Origin: Cannabis sativa
Lineage: Eukaryota; Streptophyta; Magnoliopsida; Rosales; Cannabaceae
Direction: 5' to 3'
DNA length: 64,000 bases
Assembly: GCF_029168945.1 (NCBI RefSeq)
Contig: NC_083607.1
Span: 34,023,257 to 34,087,256, forward strand
Part shown: piece by piece, positions 33,687-46,700 of the stretch
How positions within the stretch are numbered: position 1 is the stretch's first letter
How the letters are laid out: the number at the start of each line of letters is the position of its first letter
Notes under the pieces: generated by a model
What the model was told of the DNA's origin: nothing
What the model saw: the letters and a program-made list of their open reading frames with translations, nothing else
Databases searched by the model: none
Made by a program: the position numbers and the translations under genes

Positions 33687-33893
33687 GCATGTTGTTCTCA
33701 CATGCACACATCAAGTCTCATACCGCACATTATACTCACATACGATAATCAACTATTCTCTCATGTTGATCAGACATGAGGTACCTACCCTGCCTCGTGT
33801 TATTCTCACACTTGGCATCCAGCAGGGCAATTAATTACCATAAGTTGTACTCACCCATGATAATGTTATAACCTGCAAGTGTTATGCTCACAC
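33687..33893 (-). repeat. Array of small hairpins in LTR
   Basis: Four short stems, each with a 7-nt loop: GCATGT/ACATGC (33687-33705), TCATGT/ACATGA (33761-33779), GTGT/ACAC (33797-33811) and GTGT/ACAC (33879-33893). On the sense strand three loops read GAGNAYA and the other CTGATCA. Confidence 0.65.
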
Positions 33894-35804
33894 AAGCAGC
33901 AAGACCCTAATATTATTCTCATGCTAACGATGCTCACAAAATATAAGAAAATCACAACACAATCAAATTAAATAACAAACCATCCCAAGTTGTATGCATA
34001 ACATACACCCTGTGCACAGATGTCCACTCTTCTTACCTCAGTTGCTAAGACCACACTTGCTACCTCAAGCACCTCAACGAATTTCCTTGTTGAGAACAAG
34101 ATCCTAGACATTCATTAACACAACAATACACTCAAAATACATTCAAGTATGAATCTCTAAACTCATACAGAAACTTACGTAAAAATACGTAACACATAGG
34201 TCCATTTCACTTGCATGACACACCATACATAAGCATTTATTATTTTGATTCACACAAACATATTGCATGGACTCAAACAAACATTCTTAACGTAAAACAT
34301 GAATTCATACAACACATTTTTACGTAAAATTTACTAAAATACTATTTATTCTTATTAAAGTCTAAATAAATAGTTAATTAATCACCAATAATTATAATAA
34401 ATACCTACAGCAACCAATAGATAATAAAACCTATTCCATTTGATATCATAGGCTGTAAATGGTATTACAAAAATACATTTTACTATTTTAACAACTATTA
34501 TCCATTTTTCATAATTAACTTAAGCATTAATTAAGTAAATTCATGAAAAATACCAAAATTGATTAAAAACCAAATCTAACTCTTCTAATACACTTTATAA
34601 TCTGTAATAAGTCATAAATAATTTTCTTTGAATTTTCTAAGCAACCAAGGTATTTTTCATAATTAAAATAAGAAATAACATTAATAATTCATCAAAAACA
34701 CATAATCGCCTAAAAATTCAATCTACCAATTTTATAACAGTTTATATATCATAGTCCATCATATAAAATAAATCTAGATTTTTCTGAGCAACCTAAGTAT
34801 TTTTCATAATTAATTTAATAAATAACACAAATAATTCATGAAAAATACAAAATTAACCGAAATTCGAATCTACCAATTTTATAATAGTTTATATCTCATA
34901 ACTAATCATATAAAATATATTTAGATTTTTCTGAGTAATCTAAATATTTTTCTTAATTAATTGAACAAATAAACCAAATAATTCATAATAAATCAATAAT
35001 TGGAAGAAAATTATCAAACTTCATAGTAGGCCTAAGAACACCTAGCACAAGTCAAGAACTGAAAGAAAATCGAAAAATAACCTCCAGAAACCCCTGAACG
35101 GAGTGTCGCCGAAGTTCTCGTCGGTTTCGTCGCCGGTAAAGTGTAACTTTGTCTCCGATTGCTCTTGAAGCGTCCTTTCGATTGGGGAAGCTCTCGACAA
35201 TGCTCAGGACCTCAAAACGATCAAGAAAAGTGGTCTGAGAAGGCAGATCGGGGTCGTCTTCTTCGTTGGCGGTGTATCGTCTTTAATGGAGTCAAAATTT
35301 TAGATTTTCGTTTTGGACGTTAAAGCTTCGTTTTCTTACGTCAAAAACAATCCTTAGGGTCCCATGCACTCAAATATAACCTCCCTTGACCCAAGAACAA
35401 GCTTAAACACGTTCGAATTTGAGTCCGTAACTAAGCCGCACCTTTGAAGCTTCAAAAATGGCAAATCTCAAAACGACGACTTCTGCCCCTTATACCACGT
35501 TAAAAAGCTTCCTTAGGTCGTATATAAGTGATCCCAAACCCCCACGTTCACCCAGGTTTCACTCCGCTTGAAGAAACGAAAATTTTCGGTATCGTATACG
35601 CTGTATACGTGCTCTCTCTCTCTCTCTCTCGTTGGTTCTCTGTTTTGGGTGTACGAAAATAGAGTTTAAAACCTAATTTCTATCGTGTTTAAACCCAAGC
35701 AAAATATCGCATTGAACCGAAGTGGAGCGATTCCCAATCCACCAAAATAGGCGTTCAGTTCGGTTCGGTTCGTGTGTATGTACATAAGTCGTATAACAGT
35801 TACT

Positions 35805-35870
<66 letters not shown>

Positions 35871-35927
35871 TATACGTATATAATAATACGTATATAATTA
35901 TAATAATAATAATAATAATAATGTTAA
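35805..35927. repeat. (TAA)n microsatellite in 5' LTR
   Basis: Homologous to the block at 27995-28131, so it was already present in the element before transposition. Confidence 0.95.
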
Positions 35928-38087
35928 ATATGCCCTTTAACACTATAATAATATTTACCCATATTATTAGACCAAAATAATAATCCCAATATTATTATAA
36001 GTTAACATTCATCATTATTATTATTCCCACACCAATAATAATATGTACCAAAATCAAACAATTCACACACCTATATAATAATAGCCAAATATATATATTT
36101 ATTAGGCATTATGCACATGGCAATAATATCATATCATCACAAAGAAAAATCTCATACATATTTAAATCCATAAATATGTAAAATAATAAAAAATACTCCC
36201 AACTAAATAAAATTACAAAATTACCCTTTCGGAGTTAGCGGATATTACAGGCCTATTCAATTAATAACGGTTGTTCATTTTAAGGTTAAAATTCCTCTCT
36301 TTTGGGCCTTGTGTGAGAGTTGGGAGCCATAGTAGTGGGTACGACATACTAAACCCAGCACCCCCTCACATGAACCACCCCAATTGTGAAGGCCCATTTA
36401 CCTGATTTGAATAACTGTACTAGGTTAATTAAATTAGTTTAACCTAATAAAATTGATTAGCAACATAATTAATTTCATTTATTTTGAAATTAATTTAAGA
36501 AAACCATAGTTTAAAGAATTTTATTCTAAGCTAAACTATATGTATTTTCTTGTATTTAATTAAATATGGAATTATAACCATCTAGATTCTTTCTGAAGCT
36601 TAATTTAATTTTTTCATTAAATATTCCTATTTAAGTTGATATTTAGTTATCTATAACTAATCAGCTTAAATCTGAATATCTTTTGGATTTAAAATTTACA
36701 AATTAAGTTGAGGAATTTTAGGAATTGGTTATTAAGATTCTTTAGATATTTTTTTAAGTTTATATTTTTCAAATATTAACTTAAAATGGAATATTTTCAA
36801 ATTAAGTGGTTACAACTTAATTTTTGATATTTAGTTAAATTTAAATTTGAAAGATATTTAAGTTGATCTTTTAGATTCTTCTAAAACAACTTAAATTAGA
36901 TATTTTTTCAAATTTTGTGGAAAAGATACTTAGTCAAATAAGATATTTTCTAGATAGTTATTTCTAGACTACTTATTATTTCTAATATTAAATAGGAAAA
37001 TATTATACATTGTGAAATTAATTATTTAAATAATTAATTTTGGTACAATTTATTTTAAGTATATTTTTTTCCTAGTATTAAACTAGAAATTAATAATTAA
37101 GCCTTCTCTACACTTAATTATTTATTTCTTGTATTTAATACATTTAATTAAATTGAAAATTAAATATCTAAGTTGATTTTCATCATGATAATTAAATATT
37201 TCTTTTTCATGACACTTAATTAAATAGAAAATTATTTTTAGTTGAAATTTACTTTTTCAACTAAATTTAAATAATTTTTAAAATATATTTTTTCTTTATT
37301 TTATTAATCAATTTTCGAAATTGCATTTCATAATGCAAGATGATTTTGAATTTATCTTGAAAAATAGATTAAGTTGTAACTTAATTATTTATTTTAATTA
37401 ATTCTTGGACCAACTTAAATCAATGATTTTTTATTTATTGATTAATTTAAAATAAATGAATTAAAGTATATTATTAGAAATTGAATTAATTAGTCAAAGG
37501 AAAATCTAGATAGGTGATATTTTTGCTTGAAGTATTTTTCTAAGTAATTATTATTTAAGTATTTCGAAAATATAAAGTTTTTATACTTTCTTTTTTCAAA
37601 ATACAATAAATATATTCTCAAGAAAATTTATTTTGAGTTGCAAATTAATTTAAATCAATACAACTTAAACAATTTTCTTAATATTTATATATCAAAATTA
37701 CTACTGAGATAGAAATAATTCAATTTATTTCAATCACCATCTAAGTGTAATTTTAAAAATATTAAATTAAATTCTAATTTAGAATTTTAATTCTAAATTC
37801 GATATTTAATAAATATATTTTATTATAAATAATAATGAAAATATATTTTAAATAATGAGCTTTATTATTAAGATATTCGATCTCCATTGTTGGTTTTACA
37901 TAGCGTTTGTTTTAGTGAGTAATCCTCCCTAATGGAGGAACGTTCATTAGCAATTTCGCACCGTTTAATCTCGAAAGATAAGTAGTTTGTAAGTGTTTTA
38001 TATGGTATGGATCACCCTAATGGTGGCGACCATATTTGACTTGCAAAATATGAAACAATGGTGGAGCTCATAAGATAGAATTGCCTT

Positions 38088-38220
38088 GACTCTCGCCTAA
38101 ACGGGACAACGCTAAATTCCAATCTTGATCGAATAAAAGGTTGCTAGAATGTTTAACATTTTAGATGAGCTGACAACTCTATTCAATGAATGGTAGCTTT
38201 GACTCTCGCCTAAACGGGAC
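38088..38220 (+). repeat. Duplicated leader hairpin motif in U
   Basis: GACTCTCGCCTAAACGGGAC at 38088-38107 and again at 38201-38220, 113 nt apart. UCUCG and CGGGA can pair around the loop CCUAAA. W has the same pair with the same spacing (55137, 55250), V a variant (45328, 45439). Confidence 0.75.
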
Positions 38221-39819
38221 ACTGATATCAGTTTGTTGAAAATCTTGGAAATTATTCAGGATTGTATGTTTTGGTATTTTCACTTGTCATTCCTACTTGC
38301 TATATGTTTAATAATTTCTGAATTGTATATGAATTTATATTGAACCATGTTATTTTCTGTTATTAAGTTGGAGTTTAATTTCGAATCTTCATTGTTGGTC
38401 TAACTTGGTTTGTTTATCTAATGAGATAAATCCCTAATGGATTTTCACCATTAAACATACATAATAGTGTTAGATCTCGAAAGATAAATATTGTATATGC
38501 GACATCTAGCTGTTCATCAATAGATGACACCTTAGACTAGTATTTTTACAGTATGAAACAAGAAGATTGTATAAATAAGATTACTTGGACTTTCGCTAAT
38601 CGAAGCATCGTTGGATTCTTATTTAAAAAACGAAATTATCCTAATTCATCTTAGCTTATTCATTTCGAATTAGCTCAATAACATATCATTAGATGAATGG
38701 TCTATAAATCATTTCATGTCATTCTATTTTCTCTTAAGAAATTAAATGACATATGATTATAACCCGAAATTCTATTCCACAATGATTTAAGTCCTCAATC
38801 TTAGATATCTCCTACTTGTATGGACAAATCTGACTTAGAGTTTAAATTAGTAGTGGTGGTCCAAGAAAGAATTACTCATTATATTTGGTATAAATTTAAG
38901 TCTTTGACTTTAATTTTAGAATCCAAACAGAAATTTTCTTATATTTCTAATTCCAGGATACAATACAGTTACACTTTCACAAGTGTTTAATATGAGTTTA
39001 GTATTCTGTGACCAGGATCCACTTGCACTATTCTAATAACTCTTTGATGTAGCTAAACCTAAGTCATCAAAAGACACTACCACACTTTTTTAATCTATGG
39101 CATTTGTATCTTGTTCATAGTGGTTTTGACAAGATCAATCTCTGCAAAGAGTTAATATGCCTATATCCACTGAAAGTAAGTTCATCTCATTCGCAGATGG
39201 ATGCACATTTAGGGATGGATATGAGTTTTTCGTTGTATTCTTAAAACAGTCTCTCTAGATTATACCTTAAGCAAAGAAATTTGAAGTGTTTGAAAAATTT
39301 CTGATTTCTAGCAATAGTGATTAACCATTAAGGTAAGTGGTTAGAGATCTTGCGAACTGGCGAACTGATAGGGGTGGAGAAATAGTTAGTAGATATGCAG
39401 TTCAAAGATCATTAAATTGATTTTTGAATTATATCCAAACTTACCTCCCCAGAAATTCGATTCGCATATTGATGATTAGTTACTAGTTGTTGCCTAAGTC
39501 CTTCTATGGTAATACAATTTCAGAATGATGCAATGGTTGTATACTTAATGTAAATCATTACTAGATTCATGGATGACCTAATCAAAATCTTAAGAAAAGC
39601 TAGAACTGTTAACCATGGTTTGTTAGCTATTCTAAGTGATTAGGGGTGGACCATCCCATAGTCAATAGATAAGAAAGTGTTTGTTTAAACAAATACTACT
39701 TTTCAAAGATAATGACTAAGTCTGAAAATAAAGTAGAAAATAAAGGAGATATTTTTCTTGATTCCAAAAGTATTCTATCATCTTATTTGACATATGATGA
39801 TCCCACTGCCTCTGTTGTC

Positions 39820-40500
39820 TTGTCACAACCGAAGAGATCAATACCATTTAGTTTTCTTAGACATAATTCACGGTACCTTGTCATAGTGGAAGAGTTTCTA
39901 GGAACTCACCTTCTTATGACTTGGAAGACACTAGTGATTAAAATCCATTGTGAGGTTAAACAAGTAATGGATTGTCAACTAAGAAGAAAGCCAAGAGAAC
40001 TATAGTTTGATCCATTCACATGGAGTAACCTAAAGTTTTCTATTACAAGGACATAAAAGGAAATTTTTGTTTATAAGTCTATTCAATGGACTTAACAAAA
40101 CTTCCTGTTCCTAGTATTATAGGTTTGAGTTTATCTAAACCTATGGCTTGTGGTATACCTGGTAATTACGCAACTTACTTTAGTAAGATGCTGAAGCATT
40201 TTCTTTCTAATGGCAATCTATAGAAGCTTCTCGACTTCTAGGCATAAATTTTATTTATCTAAGGAAAAGTCTCAACTATTCAAGAAAAGTTAAAGTCATG
40301 AAAGAATTTCTTATATCAACAGTGAGAGGTCTCAGATATGCTTTAGTATGCCTTGGACCAGACACCTGCTGTTGAGTGGGAGTAATGAGTAAGTATCAAA
40401 TTAATCCAGTAGAAGAACATTGGAAGACAATGAAGTAAATCTTTAGATTAAGAAGAGGAACTATATGTTAGTCAATAAGGGTGTATTTAAAACTCTTAGA
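39820..40500 (+). pseudogene. Decayed copia RT remnant in U
   Basis: At 40322-40475, frame 2 reads GLRYALVCLGPD, a stop, then VGVMSKYQINPVEEHWKTMK, a stop, and RRGT. This is the pattern of the copia RT end (YAM.CTRPD...GVVSRY..NPG.EHW..VK.ILRYLRGT). Just upstream, EASRLLGI recalls the GEASYVLGI motif. A 97-residue frame at 39712-40005 precedes it but shows no clear domain. There are many stops and indels, so no product is expected. The homologous remnants in V (43050-43700) and W (about 23890) share the TGA before GTGGGA. Confidence 0.6.
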
Positions 40501-40619
40501 CTACACCACATCAGATTTCAAAATTTGCCTTTGTGGTAGAAAATCTTTTTGATAAGATGGTGATTACTCTGGGGGGTGGCATAGTGATTTTGGAGAAGTG
40601 TAAAAACCTATCTGAAGTC

Positions 40620-40624
40620 TCTAG
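40620..40624. repeat. Target-site duplication of V, left copy
   Basis: TCTAG left of 40625. The right copy 50657-50661 reads TTTAG, one C-to-T difference. V's own internal homologue (42873-42890) shows the uninterrupted sequence with a single copy. Confidence 0.85.
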
Positions 40625-42518
40625 TGTTGGAAATTATTTTACCAGGATCTTAGATCTACTCACAAGTATGTTTATTAACATCCTAAATATGAACTTTCTA
40701 AAACGATAAATTAAACACATATAAAGTTTAAGAAACCTTACATTGGGTGCAGCGGAATAATATGACTCCTTCCGTTCAGATATCTAGCCCTTGATTCCTT
40801 TCTGTAGCAGAGCATTATCAATATCTGAACCTGGATCTCTTTCTCTGAATCCTTGATGCTGAATCTCCTTTGTTGATGATCTTTCTTCACGATCTTCCTC
40901 ACTATGATTGAGGTATCACTTGATGTGTGTGGGCACTACTCATACACTAAGGATTTCGAAATTCTAAGGAAGAAGAGAGAGAGTGGTCAGCTAAAGATAG
41001 GGAGAGAGAAGGCTCAGTTTTTCTGATTCAGAAAGTCTGAAGAAAAGTGTTAAGTTTCTGAAGCCTTCACTATCTATTTATAGCATTCCACTAGGGTTAG
41101 ATTTGAATTATATGGCATTAAAATAATGAAAAAAAAAACAATTTAAAATAGCTACAAAGGTGGCCGGCCATGCCTTTAATGGATTGGGCCTTGGGCTTTG
41201 CAATTTTGCAATTTTAACACCTTTTGTATCTGATTTTCTCAAAAATGCCAATTTCCTAATTCAAACATTTAAATGCCAATTCTAACTATTTAATAACTAT
41301 AAATAATTATTAAATAATATTGTCATTTATCATATTTATTAATTGAACCATACAAAGTATCATAATTAACAAATATGCCCCTATAAACTCTTTCTTTACA
41401 ATTTCGCCCTTACTTAGTGAAAATTTCACAAATAGACATAGTCTAATTTGAGAATTATAATTGATTAATCAAAACCAATTACATGAGTCTTACAAGCAAT
41501 ATTATCTCAACTAGTGGGGGGACCATGGGTCTATATAACCGAGCTTCCAATAAGTAGATCAAGAATTTAGCACTAAAATTCACTAACTTATTAATTCTTC
41601 GTTGAATCCACGCATAGAACTTAGAATTGCACTCTCAGTATATAGAATGCTCTATATGTTCCACCATATAGACACATCATTAGTTATCCATTGTTATAAT
41701 CCTAATGTGATCAATGATCCTCCATATGAATGATCTACACTGTAAAGGGATTAAATTACCGTTACACCCTACAATGTATTTATTCCTTAAAACACTTGAC
41801 CCCGTATAAATGATATTTCAGCTTATGTGAAATGAGTACTCCACCATTTATGTTCGTTTGGTCAAGCTCGAAGGAGATCATCCTTTGCTTACTATTCGCC
41901 AGATAGAAGCTATAGATTCCATGTTTATGATAGCGCTCCCACTCAATTGCACTACCGTGTTCCCAAAAAGTACGTATCACCCTGACCAAAAGGTAGGCTT
42001 AACTAACAATTCAAGGAACACGAATAGCCTTTCAAGATTGAGCCTAATCATAACAGGATTAAGATCATTTGATCTAGGATCAACTAGGCGATATTGACTT
42101 GAATAGATTTTACGGTAAGTTTAATTAAATCTAAGTCAAAGTTCAATATCGGTCCCTTCCGATGCATACTCCATGCATCCAACCTGAGCTTTACTTTAAC
42201 CAATGTTCTGGAAAGAACATAGTATTTCTCCAAATACAAGTAAACTCTTGTTGTAGATTATCATATTAGTAAAACCCTGTGTCTGATAAATCTAGGAAAC
42301 TTTATTCACATAGTCATGTTTACTTTCCAATGTGTTGACGGCACAATAAACAGGATCAAGTATGTGAAAAGGGTTTCAGAAGAATTTATACATTATGTAC
42401 ATATAATCATGAAATAAATCATGTGAACCATGCAACATTAAATGTTATTTCTGATCTATATTAATAAGTAAATCTGATTATATTGAAATGAGTTTTATTT
42501 AGGGCATAAAACCCAATA
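40625..42518 (-). repeat. 3' LTR of V (1,894 bp)
   Basis: TGTTGGAAAT at the left edge. The right edge reads CCCAATA where the partner has CCCAACA, a single terminal change that would impair integrase recognition of this end. Minus-strand TATA box at 41075-41082. Confidence 0.93.
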
Positions 42519-43049
42519 AACTCCCACTTGCACTAATATAAAACAAAAAGTGCGTTTCAAATAATCTCAACACCTTGATATACAAATCAAGTGTAGTAGT
42601 AGTAAACTCCTCGTAATAGGATCTGAAAGGTTGAATTAACCACAACCTTTTCTCCTCCATTACTCCTCCTTAATCACAAAATCATTGATAATGTGAAATT
42701 CCTCTCTATATGTCTACTCTCTTGGGATACTGGATTCTATATCTTTGGCAACTACTTTTGTTTAATCAGGAAAATAACACTAGTAGTTTAAGGCAATTTG
42801 GAATGGTGCCAAAGATGTATAGAACTTTCCTTAGACTGAATAAGTACCTTTCCTACATTCAGTCCCTCTCTGGTAGACCTAGAGACTTCAGATAGGTTTT
42901 TACACTTCTCCAAAATCACTATTCCACCCCCAGAGTAACCACCATCTTATCAGAAATATTTACTAGCACATAGGCAAATTTCGAAATCTGATATGGTGTA
43001 GTCTAAGAGTTTTAAACACACCCTTATAGACTAACATATATTTCCTCTT

Positions 43050-43700
43050 CTTAATCTTAAAATTTACTTGATTGTCTTCCAATGTTCTTCTCCTGGATTA
43101 ATCTGATACCTACTCATTACTCCCACTCAACAGCAGGTGTCTTGTCTAAGGCATACAAAAGCATATCTAAGACCTCTCACTGTTGATTTAAGAAATTCTT
43201 TCATGGCTTTATCTTTTCTGGAATAGTTGAGACTTTTCCTTAGATAAATAAAATCTATGTCTAAGAAGTTGTGAAGCTTCTATAGATTTCCATTAGAAAG
43301 AAAATGCTTCAGCATCTTACTAAAGTAAGTTGCTTGCATTAGAGTAAGTAATTACCAGGTATACCACAAGCCATAGGTTTAGATAAACTCAAACCTATGA
43401 ACAGGAAGTTTTGTTAAGTCCATTGAATAGACTTATAAACGAAAATTTCCTTTTATGTCCTTGTAATAGAAAACTTTAGGTTATTCCATGTGAATGGATT
43501 AAACCATAGTTCTATTGGCTTTCTTCTTAGTTTCTTATCTTGACAATCCATTACTTGTTTAAACTCACAATGGATTTTAATCACTAGTGTCTCCCAAGTC
43601 ATAAGAAGGTGAGTTCCTAGAAACTCTCCCACTACGACAAGGCACCGTGAATTATGTCTAAGAAAACTAAATGGTATTGATCTCTTCGGTTGTGACAAGA
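43050..43700 (-). pseudogene. Decayed copia RT remnant in V
   Basis: The inverse of the U remnant at 39820-40500. An 81-residue frame (43453-43698) aligns with part of the plus-strand frame at 39712-40005. Downstream the RT-end pattern around GTGGGAGTAATGAG, preceded by TGA, is present. It encodes no complete domain. Its level of decay in an element with nearly identical LTRs means it was already dead when V moved. Confidence 0.6.
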
Positions 43701-46700
43701 CAACAGAGGCAGTAGGATCATCATATGTTATATAAGATGATAGAACACTTTTGGAATCAAGAATTAAATATCTCCTTTATTTGCTACTTGTTTTTCAGAC
43801 TTAGTCATTTTCTTAGAAAAGTAGTATTTGTTTGAACAAACACTTTCTTATCTATTGACAATGGGATGGTCCACCCCTAATCACTTAGAATAGCTAAGAA
43901 ACCATGGTTAACAGTTCTAGCTTTTCTTAAGATTTTGATTAGGTCATCCATGAATCTAGTAATGATTTACATTAAGTATACAACCATTACATCATTCTGA
44001 AATTGTATTACCATAGAAGGATTTAGGCAACGACTAGTAACTAATCATCAACATGCAACTCAAAATTTTTGGGGAGGTAAGTTTGGATATAATTCAAAAA
44101 TCAATTTAACGATCTTTGAACTGCATATCTACTAACTATTTCTCCACCCCTATCAGTTCGCAAGATCTTTAACCACTTACCTTAATGGTTTTAACCATTG
44201 CTAGAAATTAATGAAATTTTTCAAACATTTCAAATTTCTTTGCTAAAAGGTATAATCTAGAGTTATCGTTTTAAGAATACAACGAAAAACTCATATCCAC
44301 CCCTGAATGTACATCCATCTGCGAATGAGATGAACTACTTTCAGTGGATATAGGCATATTAACTCTTTGCAGAGATTGATCTTGTCAAATCCACTATGAA
44401 CAAGATACAAATGCCATAGATTAAACAAAATGTGGTAGTGTCTTTTGATGACTTAGGTCTAGTTACATCAAAGAGTTCTTAGAATACTGCAAGTGGATCC
44501 TGGTCACAGATACCTAACTCATATTCCATACAGTTTTAATCCAATAATAGAAGATGGATATTAAACACTTGAGAAAGTGTAACTGTATTGTATTCTGGAA
44601 TTAGAAATATAAGAAAATTTCTATTTGGAATCTAAAATTAAAGTCAAAGACTTAAATTTATACCAAATATAATGAGTAATTCTATCTTCGACCACCACTA
44701 CTAACACAAACTCTAAGTCAGATTTGCCCATACAAGTAGGAGATTTCTAAGATTGAGGATTTATATCAATTGGGAATAGAATTTCGGGATTATAATCATA
44801 TGTCATTTAATTTCTTAAGAGAAAATATAATGACATGAAATGATTTATAGACCATTCATCCAATGATATGTTTTGAAGCTAATTCGAAATGAATAAGCTA
44901 AGAGGAATTAGGATAATTTCGTTTATAAATAAGAATCCAACGATGCTTCGATTAGCGAAAGACAAAGTAATCTTATTTATGTAATCTTCTTGTTTCATAT
45001 TGTAAAAATACTAGTCTAAGGTGTCATCAATTGATGAACAGTTAGATGTCGCATATACAATACTTATCTTTCGAGATCTTACACTATTATGTATGTCTAA
45101 TGGTGAAAATCCATTAGGGATTTATCTCATTAGAAAAACAAACATGTTAGACCAACAATGAAGATTCGAAATTAAACTACAACTTAATAACAGAAAATAA
45201 CATGGTTCAATATAAATTCATACACAATTCAGAAATTATAAACATATAGCAAGTAGGAATGACTAGTGAAAATACTAAAACATACAATCCTAAATAATTT
45301 CCAAGGTTTTCAACAAACTGATATAGTGTCCCGGTAGGCGAGAGTCAAAGCATCATTTATTGAATAGAGTTGTCAGCTCATCTAAAATAGAAACCATTCT
45401 AGCAACCTTTTATTTGATCAAAATAAGAATCCAACGTTGTCCCGGTAGGCGAGAGTCAAGGTTATTCTCATTTCATGAGCCTCTACCATTGTTTCATGTT
45501 TCATAAGTTTATCTCTAAGTAGTCACCGTAGGGGAGAGTCTAATAGAGACGAAAACTTACAAAACACTTATCAAATGAAATCTTACGGTGTTAAATGCGT
45601 TCAACGAATAACCATCCATAGGGGGACGAAGCCTAGCGTCTCGTGGTTATATTGAAAACATTTAACTTTTGTAAGACCAACAATGGAGATCGAATATCTT
45701 AATAATAATCAAGCTCATTATTTAAAGTGAGTTGTAATTTCTTTGATTCTCTTTATTTAACTTATTTATTTTAAATATATATTTATTTAAAATTTCCAAT
45801 TTAGAATGAAAAATTCTAAATATAAATTTTAATTTAATATTTATAAATTTTACTTAGATGGATATAAAAATAACATGAATTATTTCCATCTTAGTAATAA
45901 TTTCCAATAAATATTTAGAAAAATATTCAATTTAAGTTGTTACAAAATTAATATAAATTAATTTACAACTCAAATTTAATTTTCTATAAATATATATTGC
46001 ATTTCGAAAAATTAAAGTATTTAAGAATACAATTTTCAAAAATGCATGTTAAAATAAAAAATTAATCCTGGAAAAATTATTCTAATTTAATGTTGGCCCA
46101 AAATTAATTAATAAAATTAATTTACAACAAAAAATATAATTTTCCTATTTAATTAAATATATAAGAAAAATTTCAAATATTTAAGTATGATGATGAAAAT
46201 CAACTTAAATATTAATTTTCTATTTAATTAAATACACTAGAAAAATACTTCAAGCAAAAAAATCACCTATCTAGATTTTCCTTTGACTAAATAATTCAAT
46301 TTCTAATAATATACTTTAATTCAATTTATTTTTAATTAATCAATAAATGAAAAAATTATTGAGTTAAGTTGATCCAAGAATTAATTAAAATAAATAATTA
46401 ATTTACAACTTAATCTATTTTTAAGATAAAATTCGAAATTCTAGCATTTAAGAAATGCAATTTCGAAAATTGATTAATAAAATAAAGAAAAAATATATTT
46501 TGAAAATTATTTAAATTTAGTTGAAAAATTAAATTTCAACTAAAAATAATAAGTAGTCTAGAAATTAACTATCTAGAAAATATCTTATTTGACTAAGTAT
46601 CTTTTCCACAAAATTTGAAAAAATATCTAATTTAAGTTGTATTAGAAGAAATCTAGAACTTAAATATTTTTCAAATTTAAATTTAATTAAATATCAAAAA

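Larger units (their letters stand above)
27407..36249 (-). mobile_element. Second Tekay-like chromovirus, 3' LTR truncated
   Basis: From right to left: 5' LTR 33255-36249, primer site, gag-pol 33033-28496, polypurine tract (AGAGGGGGAT on the minus strand, about 28463-28472), truncated 3' LTR 27407-28458. Target duplications cannot be seen because the left junction was lost in a deletion that also removed about 1.0 kb of the U leader. The element shares domain order with the one at 1-7127 but is clearly a different family. Confidence 0.92.
33255..36249 (-). repeat. 5' LTR of second Tekay-like element (2,995 bp)
   Basis: On the plus strand it begins TGTAACACCCCG and ends GGATATTACA. It holds an array of small hairpins (33687-33893), the motif shared with the first Tekay-like LTR (33536-33555), a (CT)n run near 35612-35629 and a (TAA)n block 35805-35927. 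No ORF. Confidence 0.92.
36250..40624 (+). mobile_element. Distal leader and internal region of U
   Basis: Continues element U after the Tekay-like insertion. It is very AT-rich to about 37870. Then comes a unit beginning with GATCTCCATTGTTGG and a diverged second copy near 38384, each containing the motif CTAATGG and ending near a hairpin (38088-38107, 38201-38220). No gag is found where W has it. A decayed RT trace lies at 39820-40500. The whole stretch is the inverted counterpart of V 42879-47272. Confidence 0.85.

Noticed and set aside
36600..37880. Matrix-attachment or origin-like AT-rich region
   Set aside because: The AT-richness is a feature of the whole leader in every family copy, with no specific motif to support a separate function.
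41780..42097. Repeated small ORFs in LTRs (69 and 79 codons, also at 49918-50235 and 25374-25613)
   Set aside because: They recur only because the LTR recurs, overlap on opposite strands, and have no domain or start context.
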